Source: Nakamurella flava
Lineage (GTDB): Bacteria > Actinomycetota > Actinomycetes > Mycobacteriales > Nakamurellaceae
NCBI RefSeq assembly: GCF_005298075.1
Contig: NZ_SZZH01000006.1
Span: 248,001-312,000 of the forward strand
Length of the DNA: 64,000 nucleotides
Direction: 5' to 3'
Shown: positions 1 to 8,674 of the stretch, one piece after another
Layout of the letters: each line of letters starts with the position of its first letter
Numbering within the stretch: position 1 is the stretch's first letter
Notes under the pieces: generated by a model
Seen by the model: only the letters and a program-made list of their open reading frames with translations
What the model was told of the DNA's origin: nothing
Databases searched by the model: none
Translations under genes and position numbers: made by a program

Positions 1-613
1 GCGCGGCCAGGCCGGCCGCGGCCAGCAGCAGGCCGATGAGCGCGGCGGCGTCCTCGGCGAACACGGCCCGTAGGGTCGGGTCGGAGGTCGCCAGCACCTG
101 GTCCAGCAGGTCACGGCGGGTGGCGGCGGCCTCGGACCGCGCCTGCTTCACCGACTGTCGGAACGAGATCCCCTCCAGCACGAACGAGACGGCCAGCACG
201 ACGTAGCCGATGACGAAGTCCGTGGCCGGTTCCGGGTCGATCAGCCCCTGCACGCCGTGGGTGATCGACACGGCCGCGCCGGCGACGAACAGGCCGAGCG
301 CGGCGAACAACGACCAGACGTAGGCCTCCCGGCCGTAGCCCAGGGGATGGTCGGGGTCGGCCGGCCGCCGGGAGCGGCGGTTGGCGGTGATGAGGAAGAC
401 CTCGTTGCCCGCGTCGGCCCAGGAGTGGGCCGCCTCGGCCACCAGTGACGCGGAACCGGTGAGCGCAGCGGCGACGCTCTTGGCCACCGCGATGAGCACG
501 TTGGCCACGAAGGCCACGATCACGGTCAGCGTGCTCTCGTCGCCGCCGTCCTTCGGCGCGGCCGGCAGGACCGGCGACGCGGACGGACGGTTCGGTTCGG
601 CCCGGCTGCTCAT
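1..613 (-). CDS. Cation diffusion facilitator family transporter (N-terminal part)
   Basis: The reverse strand from an ATG at 613 reads without a stop to the left window edge, so the C-terminus is missing. The protein begins MSSRAEPNRP and has a membrane segment rich in Val/Ala at about residues 27-45. This is followed by the family-typical stretch SLVAEAAHSWADAGNE, whose His and Asp match the metal-binding HxxxD of cation diffusion facilitators. Next comes HPLGYGREAYVWSLFAA, the conserved cytoplasmic loop and third helix. Such proteins export divalent metals (Zn, Fe, Mn, Co) across the inner membrane in exchange for protons; the metal cannot be read from this fragment. It is transcribed away from the NUDIX gene, with 71 bp between the two starts. 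Confidence 0.85.
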   Translation of the reverse strand, partial: MSSRAEPNRPSASPVLPAAPKDGGDESTLTVIVAFVANVLIAVAKSVAAALTGSASLVAEAAHSWADAGNEVFLITANRRSRRPADPDHPLGYGREAYVWSLFAALGLFVAGAAVSITHGVQGLIDPEPATDFVIGYVVLAVSFVLEGISFRQSVKQARSEAAATRRDLLDQVLATSDPTLRAVFAEDAAALIGLLLAAAGLAA

Positions 614-684
614 GCCGTCACTGTCACCCGCGTGGCCGCCCCCCACACTCGTCCGGACGTCGGTCGGCGTGTTCTGCTGGTCCG

Positions 685-1218
685 GTGGCGACCACCGTGA
701 CCAGTGCCGGACTCCTGCTCTACCGCTTCGCACCCGCTGAGTCGGGCGACGATCCGGCCGACGGGACCGCAGCCGGCGAACTGCAGGTGCTGCTCGGGCA
801 CATGGGCGGACCGTTCTGGATGCGCAAGGACGACCACGCCTGGTCCATCCCCAAGGGGGAGTACGACCCGGACGAGGAGGACCCGGCCGCCGTGGCGATC
901 CGGGAGTTCACCGAGGAGATGGGGTCGCCGCCGCCCGGGACCGCCGACGACGACCTGGATCTGGGCGTCGTCCAGCAGCGCGGCGGCCGCAAGACCGTGC
1001 GTGTGTGGGCCCGGCGAGGCGACTTCGATCCGACCACCGCGACCAGCAACACGTTCGACCTGCAGTGGCCGCCCGGCTCGGGCAAGACCAAGGCTTTCCC
1101 CGAGGTCGACCGGGTCGAATGGATGACGATCGAGCAGGCGAGGCCGCGGGTGGTGGCGGCCCAGGCCGAGTTCCTGGACCGCCTCGTCGCCGCGCTCGAC
1201 TCCCCCGCGACTCGGTAA
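685..1218 (+). CDS. NUDIX hydrolase
   Basis: A 177-residue protein starting with GTG. The Nudix signature is present at about residues 53-76: a Gly-Glu start, then REFTEEMG, giving the catalytic REUXEEXG helix. One residue more than usual lies between the first Gly and the first conserved Glu. The front part (LLLYRF...HMGGPFW...WSIPKGE) is typical of actinobacterial Nudix proteins that hydrolyse nucleoside diphosphate derivatives or damaged nucleotides. The substrate cannot be told. The gene is monocistronic, divergent from the cation transporter and convergent with the formamidase gene. Confidence 0.85.
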   Translation: MATTVTSAGLLLYRFAPAESGDDPADGTAAGELQVLLGHMGGPFWMRKDDHAWSIPKGEYDPDEEDPAAVAIREFTEEMGSPPPGTADDDLDLGVVQQRGGRKTVRVWARRGDFDPTTATSNTFDLQWPPGSGKTKAFPEVDRVEWMTIEQARPRVVAAQAEFLDRLVAALDSPATR

Positions 1219-1278
1219 AGCCCGCCGCCATTCCGTTGGCGTAACGGCGCGTTCCGCCCAGTCGCGAGGGGGCTGGGG

Positions 1279-2532
1279 TCAGCCCGCCGAGTGCGGCGCC
1301 CCCATGCCCGGGTCGATCTGCGTCGGGCCGCTGGCGGACGGCCGGACGTCGAAGTCGAAGATCGACGTCGGGATGTAGACGGTCGCGCAGGCGTTGGGGA
1401 TGTCGACGACGCCGGACAGCCGGCCCTCGATCGGCGCGGCCCCGAGCAGCAGGTACGCCTGCTCGGGGCTGTAGCCGAACTTGGTCAGGTAGTCGATGGC
1501 GTGCAGGCAGGCCCGCTGGTACGACAGGTGCGAATCCAGGTAGCGCTGCTCGCCCTCCAGCGTCACCGACGTGCCGGAGAAGGCGATGAACTCGCTGAAC
1601 CGCGGGTCGACGGTGCCGGGCATGAAGATGGCGTTCTCCTTGACGCCGTAGGTCTCCATCCCGCCGCTGATCACCTCGACGCGCAGGTCGATGAAGCCGC
1701 CCATCTCGATGGCGCCGCAGAAGGTGATCTCACCGTCGCCCTGGGAGAAATGCAGGTCGCCCAGCGACAGGTTCGCGCCGTGGACGAACACCGGATAGAA
1801 GACCCGGGTGCCCTTGGACAGGTTCTTGATGTCCTGGTTGCCGCCGTTCTCCCGGGGCGGGGCGGTGCGTGCGGCCTCGCCGGCGACCCGGTCGTACTCG
1901 GACTGCGGCAGCCCACCGAGGACGGCGAACTCCGGCTCGGGCGGCAGCGCCAGCGGCGGGACGCGGTCGGGATCGGTGTCGATGAGGGCCTGCTCGCGGC
2001 GGTTCCAGGTGGCCAGCAGGTCGGCCGACGGGGCGGTGCCCATCAGGCCGGGGTGGATGAGGCCGGCGAACGAGACCCCGGGGACGTGCCGCGAGGTGGC
2101 GATCTGGCCGGTGAAGTCCCAGATCGCCTTGTAGGCGTCCGGGAACTGGTCGGTGAGGAAGCCGCCGCCGTTGTGCTTGGCGAAGATGCCGGTGTAACCC
2201 CAGCCCTGGCCGGCCAGCGGGCCGGAGTCCTCGTTCGGAATCGGCCCCACGTCGAGGATGTCGACGACGAGCAGGTCACCCGGTTTGGCCCCCTCGACCC
2301 GGAACGGGCCGCTGAGCTTGTGCACGGTCTTGAGCGGGGCGTTCAGGATGTCGTCCGCGGAGTCGTCGTTGACGATCGCGCCGTCGAACCACTCCCGACA
2401 GTGCACGCGGAACGAGTCCCCGGGTTTGACCGTGGCCACCGGCGGGATCTCGGGGTGCCATCGGTTGTGGCCGATCTTCTCCTGGTCCTCGAACTTCTTG
2501 CTCGAATCGAGCGGGAAGATCAGTTCTGGCAC
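1279..2532 (-). CDS. fmdA: Formamidase (acetamidase/formamidase family)
   Basis: A 417-residue protein with a GTG start preceded by a GAAGGGAA ribosome site. The N-terminus (FPLDSSKKF...HNRWHPEIPPVATVKPGDSF) and the run HFSQGDGEITFCGAIEM are hallmarks of FmdA, which hydrolyses formamide to formate and ammonia. The C-terminal ACLHAIDYLTKFGYSPEQAYLLLGAAPIEG is also conserved. Length fits the family (about 400-415). The FmdB-type zinc-ribbon gene lies about 100 bp upstream on the same strand, the classical fmd arrangement. The probable role is nitrogen scavenging from formamide or short amides in the cytoplasm. Confidence 0.93.
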   Translation of the reverse strand: MPELIFPLDSSKKFEDQEKIGHNRWHPEIPPVATVKPGDSFRVHCREWFDGAIVNDDSADDILNAPLKTVHKLSGPFRVEGAKPGDLLVVDILDVGPIPNEDSGPLAGQGWGYTGIFAKHNGGGFLTDQFPDAYKAIWDFTGQIATSRHVPGVSFAGLIHPGLMGTAPSADLLATWNRREQALIDTDPDRVPPLALPPEPEFAVLGGLPQSEYDRVAGEAARTAPPRENGGNQDIKNLSKGTRVFYPVFVHGANLSLGDLHFSQGDGEITFCGAIEMGGFIDLRVEVISGGMETYGVKENAIFMPGTVDPRFSEFIAFSGTSVTLEGEQRYLDSHLSYQRACLHAIDYLTKFGYSPEQAYLLLGAAPIEGRLSGVVDIPNACATVYIPTSIFDFDVRPSASGPTQIDPGMGAPHSAG

Positions 2533-2634
2533 GGCGTTTCCCTTCGGTTGGTCCGGGCGACGGCGTTGTCGCCCGGGGGACGGTGCGGGCGTGCGGGGCC
2601 GACCGGCCGCGCCCGCAGGCCGGCCGGACCGACA

Positions 2635-2925
2635 TCAGGGGCGAGGCAGTTTCGCGTGCAACGGGTTTCGGGTGATCGGCGTGGGCCGGCGGGACCGGCC
2701 CGGGAGGCTGGTGACGACGGCGGGGGTGTCGGCGGTGGCTGCGGTGGCGTCGAGCAGGCGCCGGGACCGGCTGTCGCCGAGGGAGAGCCGGGGGGCGGTG
2801 ATGATGCGCCGGGCCTGGGCCGGACAGTGCGGGCAGTCCTGCGCGGACGGCGCGGTACCCAGGGCGTGGCTGGCGTCGAACGGCCCGCAGTCGGGGCAGC
2901 GGTAGGTGTAGGTGGTCATGGACAT
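2635..2925 (-). CDS. FmdB-family zinc ribbon protein
   Basis: A 96-residue protein. The start MSMTTYTYRCPDCG was chosen because FmdB proteins begin a few residues before the first Cys pair; a longer reading from 2967 only adds unrelated residues. Two Cys pairs, CPDC and CPHC, form the zinc ribbon (positions about 10-13 and 36-39). The remainder is Arg/Pro-rich and probably disordered. Such proteins accompany formamidase genes and have been proposed to be regulatory, but the mechanism is unproven. It is upstream of and in the same direction as fmdA, so the two are likely co-transcribed. Confidence 0.8.
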   Translation of the reverse strand: MSMTTYTYRCPDCGPFDASHALGTAPSAQDCPHCPAQARRIITAPRLSLGDSRSRRLLDATAATADTPAVVTSLPGRSRRPTPITRNPLHAKLPRP

Positions 2926-3134
2926 CGGCCTGTTCGGGCGCCGGTGGGGTCGACCACGTTCACACACTCCTGTCTCGACGATGAGGTTGCGGGAGGTTGC
3001 TGTGTGATCACGGTAAGTCCGGGAACGGGGGTCGGCAATTCGAGAGTGCGCTCCAGCCGGGGACTTTCATCGAGCACCGATCAGCCCAGGTGGACCGTTC
3101 GATCACCGACGGCACGACCGCTACCGTCCGGGTC

Positions 3135-4094
3135 ATGATCACGACCGGCGCGACGGACGACCGCGGCCTGCCGCGGGTGCTCGTCGAGAACGTCGTCCGG
3201 GGCTGGGGTGAGGCCGGGCGGCGGTGGCTGGACGAGTTGCCCCGGCTGCTGATCGAGATCGCCGACGCGTGGCGGCTGTCGGTGGACCCGCCCTACCCGC
3301 TGAGCTTCAACTACGTCTGCCCGGCCGTGCGGGCCGACGGCACCCCGGCCGTCCTCAAACTGGGCGTCCCCGGATCGCCGCTGCTGGAACGGGAGATGGC
3401 CGCGCTCGCCGTCTGGAACGGCCGGGGCGCGGCGCAGGTCCTCGACCACGACACTACCCGCGGCGCCCTGCTGCTGCAGCGGGCCGTCCCGGGCACCCGG
3501 CTGCGCGAACTGGTCCCGGGACGGGACGAGGAGGCGACCGCGGCGATCGTCGCCGTGCTGCGGGACCTGCACGCGGCGCCCGTACCGGAGCCCGGGTCAC
3601 CGCTGCCCGCGCTGGAGACCTACCGGTCGGCGTTCGCCGGGCACCTCGGGCACGACCCGGACGGCCGGCTGCTGCCGCGCCGGTGGGTGCAGGCGGCCGA
3701 CCGACTGTTCGCCGAGCTCAGCTCCGACGCCCCACGCCGCGCGGTGCTGCACGGCGATCTGCACCACGACAACGTGCTGGTCGCCGGCGACGCCCCGGGC
3801 GGCTGGCTGGCCATCGACCCGCACGGCGTCGTCGGCGACCCCGGATTCGAGATCGCCCCCGTGCTCTACAACCCCGACCCGGACCGCGTCGACCCCGATC
3901 TGTTGCACCTGATCCCGGCCCGGGTCGAGCAGCTGGCCGATGGTCTGGACCTGCCCCTGGAGCGGGCCCGGGCCTGGGGGTTCGTCGGCTGTGTGCTGTC
4001 CGCGGTGTGGAACTGCGAGGACGGCGCCGGGCCCGGCGGGCGGGAACTGGCCGTCGCCGAACTGCTGGCGCCTGCGGTCCTCCGTCCGGACTGA
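3135..4094 (+). CDS. Aminoglycoside/hydroxyurea antibiotic resistance kinase-type phosphotransferase
   Basis: A 319-residue protein. The start at 3135 (MITTGATDDRG) is preferred over an in-frame ATG-less extension to 2997, which gives atypical residues. The kinase-like fold is shown by VLKLGVPGSPLLEREMAALAVWNGRGAAQVLDHD split over the N-lobe. The catalytic loop is LHGDLHHDNVL (His-Gly-Asp...Asn) and the metal site is IDPHGVVGDPGFE. These match the APH(6)/hydroxyurea phosphotransferase family, which inactivates streptomycin or hydroxyurea by phosphorylation. Many chromosomal members have unknown substrates, so resistance is only a possibility. A strong hairpin follows the stop. Confidence 0.82.
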   Translation: MITTGATDDRGLPRVLVENVVRGWGEAGRRWLDELPRLLIEIADAWRLSVDPPYPLSFNYVCPAVRADGTPAVLKLGVPGSPLLEREMAALAVWNGRGAAQVLDHDTTRGALLLQRAVPGTRLRELVPGRDEEATAAIVAVLRDLHAAPVPEPGSPLPALETYRSAFAGHLGHDPDGRLLPRRWVQAADRLFAELSSDAPRRAVLHGDLHHDNVLVAGDAPGGWLAIDPHGVVGDPGFEIAPVLYNPDPDRVDPDLLHLIPARVEQLADGLDLPLERARAWGFVGCVLSAVWNCEDGAGPGGRELAVAELLAPAVLRPD

Positions 4095-4107
4095 CAGCAC
4101 ACGCCGA

Positions 4108-4139
4108 CGGCCCGTCACCGCCGAGGCGGGGACGGGCCG
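4108..4139. terminator. Bidirectional hairpin between convergent genes
   Basis: Arms CGGCCCGTC and GACGGGCCG (9 bp, perfect) enclose a smaller CCGCC/GGCGG stem. The hairpin lies between the APH-like gene and the ABC permease gene, which converge here. No U-tract is visible, as is usual in high-GC actinobacteria. Confidence 0.6.
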
Positions 4140-4156
4140 GTGGGACGGCGCAGCGG

Positions 4157-4969
4157 TTACTTGACCTCGCGCCGCAGGCTGCGGGCGACGCCGACGGCGG
4201 CGGGCAGGACGATCCAGACGCCGATCGCGACCAGGGTCTGCGGCAGCATCTCGGTCGGGGTGTCGGACATCAGGCGACCCTGGGCCGCGAAGACGTCGAG
4301 CCACTGGGCGTTCTCCCCGAAGACCAGCGGGCCCACGATCGACCAGATGGTGGGGGCGACCAGGAAGGCCCCGACGGCCACCGCGGTCTGCGCGAACAGC
4401 GCACCGAACCCGGCGGCCATGATCACCTGCAGCGTGGTGAGGATGTAGAGGCCGCGGACGCCGTCGACCAGACCGGTGTAGTCGGCGGTCGTGCCCTGCA
4501 GCACCGCGCCGAGCGCGACGGCGCCGGCGATCAACGCGATGACGGCGGCCAGCACCACCCACGTCAGGACCAGGGCGGCGGCGAACTTGGCGGCCAGCAC
4601 CCGGCCCCGCCGGGGCGACAGCAGGAAGGTGGACAGCGCGGTGCGCTGGGTCCACTCGGCGGTCATCGAGAACAGGCCGATCAACGGGATGATGACGCCC
4701 AGGATGGGCGTGAACATCGAGTAGCCCGACCAGGTGGGGTCGATTCCGCGGATCAGGACGTAGGCGACCGCGACGGCGGTGACCCCGATGCCCAGCCCGA
4801 TGAGGGCCAGACCGCTGCGGGTGTCGGTGGCCTTGCGGATCTCGACGCCGATCAGCCGGTGGAGCGGCTGTCGACGCAGGCCGGCCGACCCGGTACGCCG
4901 GACGGCGGTCGGGGTGGTGGTGGGCGCGTCGGTGATGTCGACGGCGAAGTCGTGGCTGGTGTGGCTCAT
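4157..4969 (-). CDS. ABC-2 type transporter permease
   Basis: A 270-residue membrane protein with ATG at 4969 preceded by AAGGAAG. The open frame runs on upstream into the ATPase region but that reading is a shadow. Several hydrophobic segments are visible, including LIGLGIGVTAVAVAYVLI, ILGVIIPLIGLFSMTA, LVLTWVVLAAVIALIAGAVAL and VAIGVWIVLPAAVGVA. The cytoplasmic loop WTQRTALSTFLLSPRRGRVLAAK is typical of ABC-2 permeases that export lipids, peptides or drugs. It lies 47 bp downstream of its ATPase gene and is probably one operon with it. The substrate is unknown. Confidence 0.85.
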   Translation of the reverse strand: MSHTSHDFAVDITDAPTTTPTAVRRTGSAGLRRQPLHRLIGVEIRKATDTRSGLALIGLGIGVTAVAVAYVLIRGIDPTWSGYSMFTPILGVIIPLIGLFSMTAEWTQRTALSTFLLSPRRGRVLAAKFAAALVLTWVVLAAVIALIAGAVALGAVLQGTTADYTGLVDGVRGLYILTTLQVIMAAGFGALFAQTAVAVGAFLVAPTIWSIVGPLVFGENAQWLDVFAAQGRLMSDTPTEMLPQTLVAIGVWIVLPAAVGVARSLRREVK

Positions 4970-5016
4970 CGGAAGCTTCCTTCGGCGGAGGGCGGAGAGT
5001 CGGGTGGGGGCGGCGG

Positions 5017-5919
5017 TCAGGCGGCGCGGCCGGCGGCCACGGCGACCGAGGCCCCGTCGGTCAACGAGAAGAACAGGTCCTCCAGGCCGCTGGACTGCTC
5101 GCGCAGTTCCAGGAGCACCTGGCCGGCGGCGGCCGCGGCCCGGCCGACCTGTTCCGGGCTGCCGGCCACGGTCACCGCACCGTTCGCGGCCGGGCTCACC
5201 GACAGTCCGGCGATCCGCAGCGCGGTGGTGAGGGCGGCCGGGTCCAGACCGCGGACGATGCTGCCGCTGCCGCGCAGCAGGTCGGACAGCACCCCGTCGG
5301 CGGCGATGCGGCCGCCGCCGATGACGACGAGACGGTCGACGGTGGCCTGCACCTCGGCCAGCAGGTGGCTGGACAGCAGCACGGTGCCGCCGCGGCCGGC
5401 GAAGTCCTGCAGCAGTTCCCGCATCCACCGGATGCCCTCGGGGTCCATGCCGTTGGCCGGCTCGTCCATGATCAGCACCGCGGGGTCGCCGAGCAGGGCG
5501 CTGCCGATGCCGAGCCGCTGGCGCATGCCCAGCGAGTACTGGCCGACCCGGCGGCTCGCGGCGCCGGCCAGGCCGACCCGCTCCAGCATCTCGTCGGCCT
5601 GGCGGACGGGCAGATCCAGCAGCCGGGCGGTGAGCCGGAGCGTCTCCCGCCCGGTGCGGCCGGGGTGGACCGCGGCGGCGTCCAGCAGCACCCCGACCTC
5701 GCGTCCCGGGTTGGGCAGGTCGGTGAACGGACGGCCGTCGACCAGGGCCCGACCGGAGGTCGGCGGGGTGAGCCCGGTGATCATCCGCAGGCTCGTCGAC
5801 TTGCCGGCGCCGTTCGGTCCGAGGAAGCCGGTGATGGTGCCCGGCTCGCAGCGGAAGGAGACGTCGTCCACGGCGAGGTGGTGGCCGTAACGCTTGCTGA
5901 GGTTCTCGACGGTGATCAT
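5017..5919 (-). CDS. ABC transporter ATP-binding protein
   Basis: A 300-residue ATPase. Walker A is GPNGAGKST (about residues 34-42), the signature is YSLGMRQRL and Walker B is AVLIMDEPANGMDP, followed by the switch His in LLSSHLLAEV. The order and the C-terminal extension resemble drug- or lantibiotic-exporting ABC-2 systems. It is the first gene of a two-gene operon with the permease. The pair is transcribed divergently from a histidine kinase/response regulator pair, an arrangement that usually means the two-component system controls the transporter. Confidence 0.9.
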   Translation of the reverse strand: MITVENLSKRYGHHLAVDDVSFRCEPGTITGFLGPNGAGKSTSLRMITGLTPPTSGRALVDGRPFTDLPNPGREVGVLLDAAAVHPGRTGRETLRLTARLLDLPVRQADEMLERVGLAGAASRRVGQYSLGMRQRLGIGSALLGDPAVLIMDEPANGMDPEGIRWMRELLQDFAGRGGTVLLSSHLLAEVQATVDRLVVIGGGRIAADGVLSDLLRGSGSIVRGLDPAALTTALRIAGLSVSPAANGAVTVAGSPEQVGRAAAAAGQVLLELREQSSGLEDLFFSLTDGASVAVAAGRAA

Positions 5920-5988
5920 GGCGAGAACGATGCCGGGGAGCGGTGGGCCGGCACATCGGTCGATCGTCCGGATCGACCCCCGACGAAA

Positions 5989-6017
5989 GTAGGGGGGTCC
6001 TCCGGGTGACCCCCTAC
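5989..6017. promoter_or_regulatory. Inverted repeat between divergent ABC operon and two-component system
   Basis: The arms GTAGGGGGGTC and GACCCCCTAC face each other across a 8-base centre in the 142-bp divergent intergenic region. The right arm ends about 45 bp before the kinase start. The position and symmetry fit an operator for the NarL-type response regulator encoded next door; this is inference. Confidence 0.45.
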
Positions 6018-6061
6018 CGTCGGCCGATCCGGTTCCGGACGCCCACTCCTACGCTGGCCGG

Positions 6062-7369
6062 GTGAGCACCCGTCCGGATCCCTCCCTGGTGGGTTCCGGT
6101 GAACCCGTCCGCCCGCGGTGGTGGTCGGCCCTGACCGGGCCCCGGGCCCGGATGGTGGGGGTTGTCGGCCTCAGCCTGCTCAACACCGCGCTGGCGGTCC
6201 TGGTCAGCCTGCGACAGTCCCCGTCCGGGGTCTTCGGCCTCCAGGCGCCGGTCCCGGTGGCCGTTGCCGTTGCGGTGATCGCCCCGTTCCTCCTGCTGTG
6301 GCGACGACGGGCCGCCGTTCCCGTCCTGGTGCTGACCGTGGCGGCGTTCCTGGTGTCGGGCGTGATGGTGCTGCCGGTCGGATTCGCCCTGCTCACCGTG
6401 GCGATCCAGCGCCGGGATCTAATTCTGGTGTTCTGCACGGCCGGGGTCGCAGTGGCCTTCTGGACCTCGCCGGGCTCGTCGACCTGGTGGGCCGACGGCG
6501 CCCTGTCGGTGGTGTTCGCCGCGTTCTGGGCGCTGTGGGGGTCCTACGTCGGGGCCCGGCGGGACCTGCTGCAGTCCCTGCGCGACCGGGCCCGCCGCGC
6601 CGAGGAGGAGCAGCTGGTCCGCGCCGATCAGGCCCGGCAGACCGAGCGGGCCCGCATCGCCCGGGAGATGCACGACGTCGTCGCCCACAAGGTCTCGCTC
6701 ATCGCGTTGCAGGCCGGCGGCCTGGAGGTCAACGCCCAGCTCGCTCCGGACCGGGTCGCCGGGACGGCCGCGCAGATCCGGACGACCGCCCGGGAGGCGC
6801 TGGAGGATCTGCGTAGCGTGCTCGGGGTGCTGCGGGCCGGGGAGACCGACGACGGGGCGGGGGCCGAACTGCTGCCCCAGCCGGGACTGGACGACGTGCC
6901 AACCCTGGTGGACCGGTCGCGCGCCGCGGGGCTGGCCGTCACCCTGGTCCGGGAGTCGGACGACGACGTCGGGCCGGTCTTCGCGGTCGCTCCGGCGGCC
7001 GGCCGGACCGCCTATCGGATCGTGCAGGAGGCGCTGACCAACGTGACCAAACATGCCCGCGGAGCCACCACCACGGTGTCGATCGGTCACCGGGCGTCCG
7101 CGCCGGCGACCGAGGCCGCGATCGATGGACCGGTGGTCACGGTGTCCGTGGTCAACCGCCGCCCGGTCGCGTCCGGGACGCTGCTGCCCGGCAGCGGCGC
7201 GGGGTTGATCGGTCTGCGGGAACGGGTCGAACTGGTCGGTGGCGTGCTGGACACCGGGCCGACCGGCGACGGTGGTTGGGCCGTGCGGGCCGTTCTGCCC
7301 GCCGCCGCCGGGGATGCGATCGGGACGGCCCCGGCCGGGCCGGGTGTCGTCCGCGGGGGTCGGGGATGA
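6062..7369 (+). CDS. Two-component sensor histidine kinase (HisKA_3 type)
   Basis: A 435-residue protein starting with GTG. Four or five N-terminal membrane segments (about residues 28-160) lead into the phosphoacceptor helix ARIAREMHDVVAHKVSLI, whose His is the expected phosphorylation site. A HATPase_c domain follows, with N-box RIVQEALTNVTKHA and G-box GAGLIGLRERVELVGG. This is the NarL/DesK-like architecture without a periplasmic sensor domain, often responding to membrane or cell-envelope stress. Its stop overlaps the start of the response regulator gene (ATGA), so the two are translationally coupled. Confidence 0.92.
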   Translation: MSTRPDPSLVGSGEPVRPRWWSALTGPRARMVGVVGLSLLNTALAVLVSLRQSPSGVFGLQAPVPVAVAVAVIAPFLLLWRRRAAVPVLVLTVAAFLVSGVMVLPVGFALLTVAIQRRDLILVFCTAGVAVAFWTSPGSSTWWADGALSVVFAAFWALWGSYVGARRDLLQSLRDRARRAEEEQLVRADQARQTERARIAREMHDVVAHKVSLIALQAGGLEVNAQLAPDRVAGTAAQIRTTAREALEDLRSVLGVLRAGETDDGAGAELLPQPGLDDVPTLVDRSRAAGLAVTLVRESDDDVGPVFAVAPAAGRTAYRIVQEALTNVTKHARGATTTVSIGHRASAPATEAAIDGPVVTVSVVNRRPVASGTLLPGSGAGLIGLRERVELVGGVLDTGPTGDGGWAVRAVLPAAAGDAIGTAPAGPGVVRGGRG

Positions 7370-8022
7370 CGCGGGTCCTGCTGGTCGACGACGACGCGCT
7401 GGTGCGCGCCGGTCTGCGGATGATCCTGGAATCGGCTCCGGACCTCGAGGTGGTGGGCGAGGCGGCCGATGGTGCGGACGTCCCGGAGGCGGTTGCCGCG
7501 CACCGTCCCGACGTGGTGCTGATGGACATCCGGATGCCCCGGGTGGACGGTCTGGCCGCCACGACCGCGCTGCTGTCCCGGCCGGACCCGCCGAGGGTGA
7601 TCGTGCTGACCACGTTCGACCTGGACGACTTCGTCTTCCGGGCCCTGGAGGCCGGGGCGGCGGGGTTCCTGCTCAAGGACACTCCGCCGTTGGAACTGGT
7701 CGCGGCGGTGCGGGTGGTCGCGGCCGGCGAGGCCATGCTGTCGCCGACCGTGACCCGCCGGTTGATCTCGCGGTTCGCCGAGGACCCCCGGGCGGCACGC
7801 CGACGCGCCGCCGTGAGCAGGATCTCAACGCTCACCGAGCGCGAGACCGAGGTGCTCCTGGAAGTGGGACGGGGGGCCTCGAACAGTGACATCGGACGCA
7901 CGCTGTACATGAGTGAAGCGACGGTCAAAGCGCACGTCAGCAAGCTGCTCGTCAAGCTCGGAGCGGCCAACCGGGTACAGGTCGCGATCGTCGCCCACGA
8001 TGCCGGTCTGCTCGACGAGTGA
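7366..8022 (+). CDS. LuxR/NarL-family DNA-binding response regulator
   Basis: A 218-residue protein. The start ATG at 7366 overlaps the kinase stop. The receiver domain shows the acidic triad DDD near residue 8-10, the phosphoacceptor Asp in VVLMDIRMPRVDG and the conserved Lys in FLLKDTPP. The C-terminal LuxR helix-turn-helix reads LTERETEVLLEVGRGASNSDIGRTLYMSEATVKAHVSKLL. Together with the kinase it probably regulates the divergent ABC transporter and itself through the inverted repeat between them. Confidence 0.94.
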   Translation: MTRVLLVDDDALVRAGLRMILESAPDLEVVGEAADGADVPEAVAAHRPDVVLMDIRMPRVDGLAATTALLSRPDPPRVIVLTTFDLDDFVFRALEAGAAGFLLKDTPPLELVAAVRVVAAGEAMLSPTVTRRLISRFAEDPRAARRRAAVSRISTLTERETEVLLEVGRGASNSDIGRTLYMSEATVKAHVSKLLVKLGAANRVQVAIVAHDAGLLDE

Positions 8023-8031
8023 CCCGCCGTT

Positions 8032-8048
8032 CCCTCTCCGGGTGAGGG
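8032..8048 (+). terminator. Possible weak terminator after the response regulator
   Basis: CCCTC and GAGGG pair across a 7-base loop ten bases after the stop. The stem is short, so the call is tentative. The rest of 8023-8395 (about 370 bp) holds only short frames with no convincing gene; it probably contains the promoter for the next pair. Confidence 0.35.
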
Positions 8049-8395
8049 GACGCTGACGGTATCGGTGCAGGTGAACGAGGGTCTCCGGGGCATTGTCGGG
8101 CGCCGCCACCAGCCGGCGGTCGGGGCGGCCGGGCCCGCCCAGGCCGCGCGGCCCGCGGTGGTCGGCTCGTGGGTCCGCGCCTGTGGAACGGGCGGCGACA
8201 CCGTCCGGCCGGCGGCCTGGGCGCCGCGGCGGGCCCACACCGTCTGGGCCATCTGAGTGACCGACGAGACAACGTTTTCCCGAATCGGTTCAGATGCGCG
8301 TGCTTACACTCGAAACCGGGGGGTCACCGCGGATCACCGTTCCCCGTCATCACCCGGCGCCGATGTCGCCCGCCGCCCATTTCCCGAGGACACAC

Positions 8396-8674
8396 ATGTA
8401 CACCGATCGCCCGATCAGCGGCGAGACGGTCGACACGGGCGTCGACACCGCTGCTTCTCCGTCCACCTCCGTGGCCACGTCTTCCGCCCCCGGCGCAGCC
8501 CACCCGTCGACCCCTGCGGGTGAGACGGCCGGCCGGCGCAGCTACCTGGACCCCCGTTCGACGACGGAACGGCTGCGCCTGCTGTGGTCGACGGGAGCCC
8601 GGGACGTCACCCTGGTCGCCCCACGCGACACTCCCCGTCTGCACGCCATCGATCCGCGGGGCTGGATCGCATGA
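8396..8674 (+). CDS. Small hypothetical protein, first of an unknown gene pair
   Basis: A 92-residue protein with ATG at 8396 preceded by GAGGA. The first 45 residues are rich in Ser, Thr, Ala and Pro and look disordered. The C-terminal half (SYLDPRSTTERLRLLWSTGARDVTLVAPRDTPRLHAIDPRGWIA) looks folded. No family is recognised. The stop overlaps the next start (ATGA), so the two proteins are probably made together. No signal peptide or membrane segment is visible. Confidence 0.55.
   Translation: MYTDRPISGETVDTGVDTAASPSTSVATSSAPGAAHPSTPAGETAGRRSYLDPRSTTERLRLLWSTGARDVTLVAPRDTPRLHAIDPRGWIA

Noticed and set aside
3224-5890. 888-residue open frame on the plus strand
   Set aside because: It runs antisense across the ABC genes and out of frame through the APH-like gene; composition is Arg/Gly/Pro-rich and shows no motif. 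High-GC DNA yields many such shadows.
8065-8256. 63-residue frame after the response regulator
   Set aside because: No ribosome site, no family, and equally good frames on the other strand; treated as non-coding.
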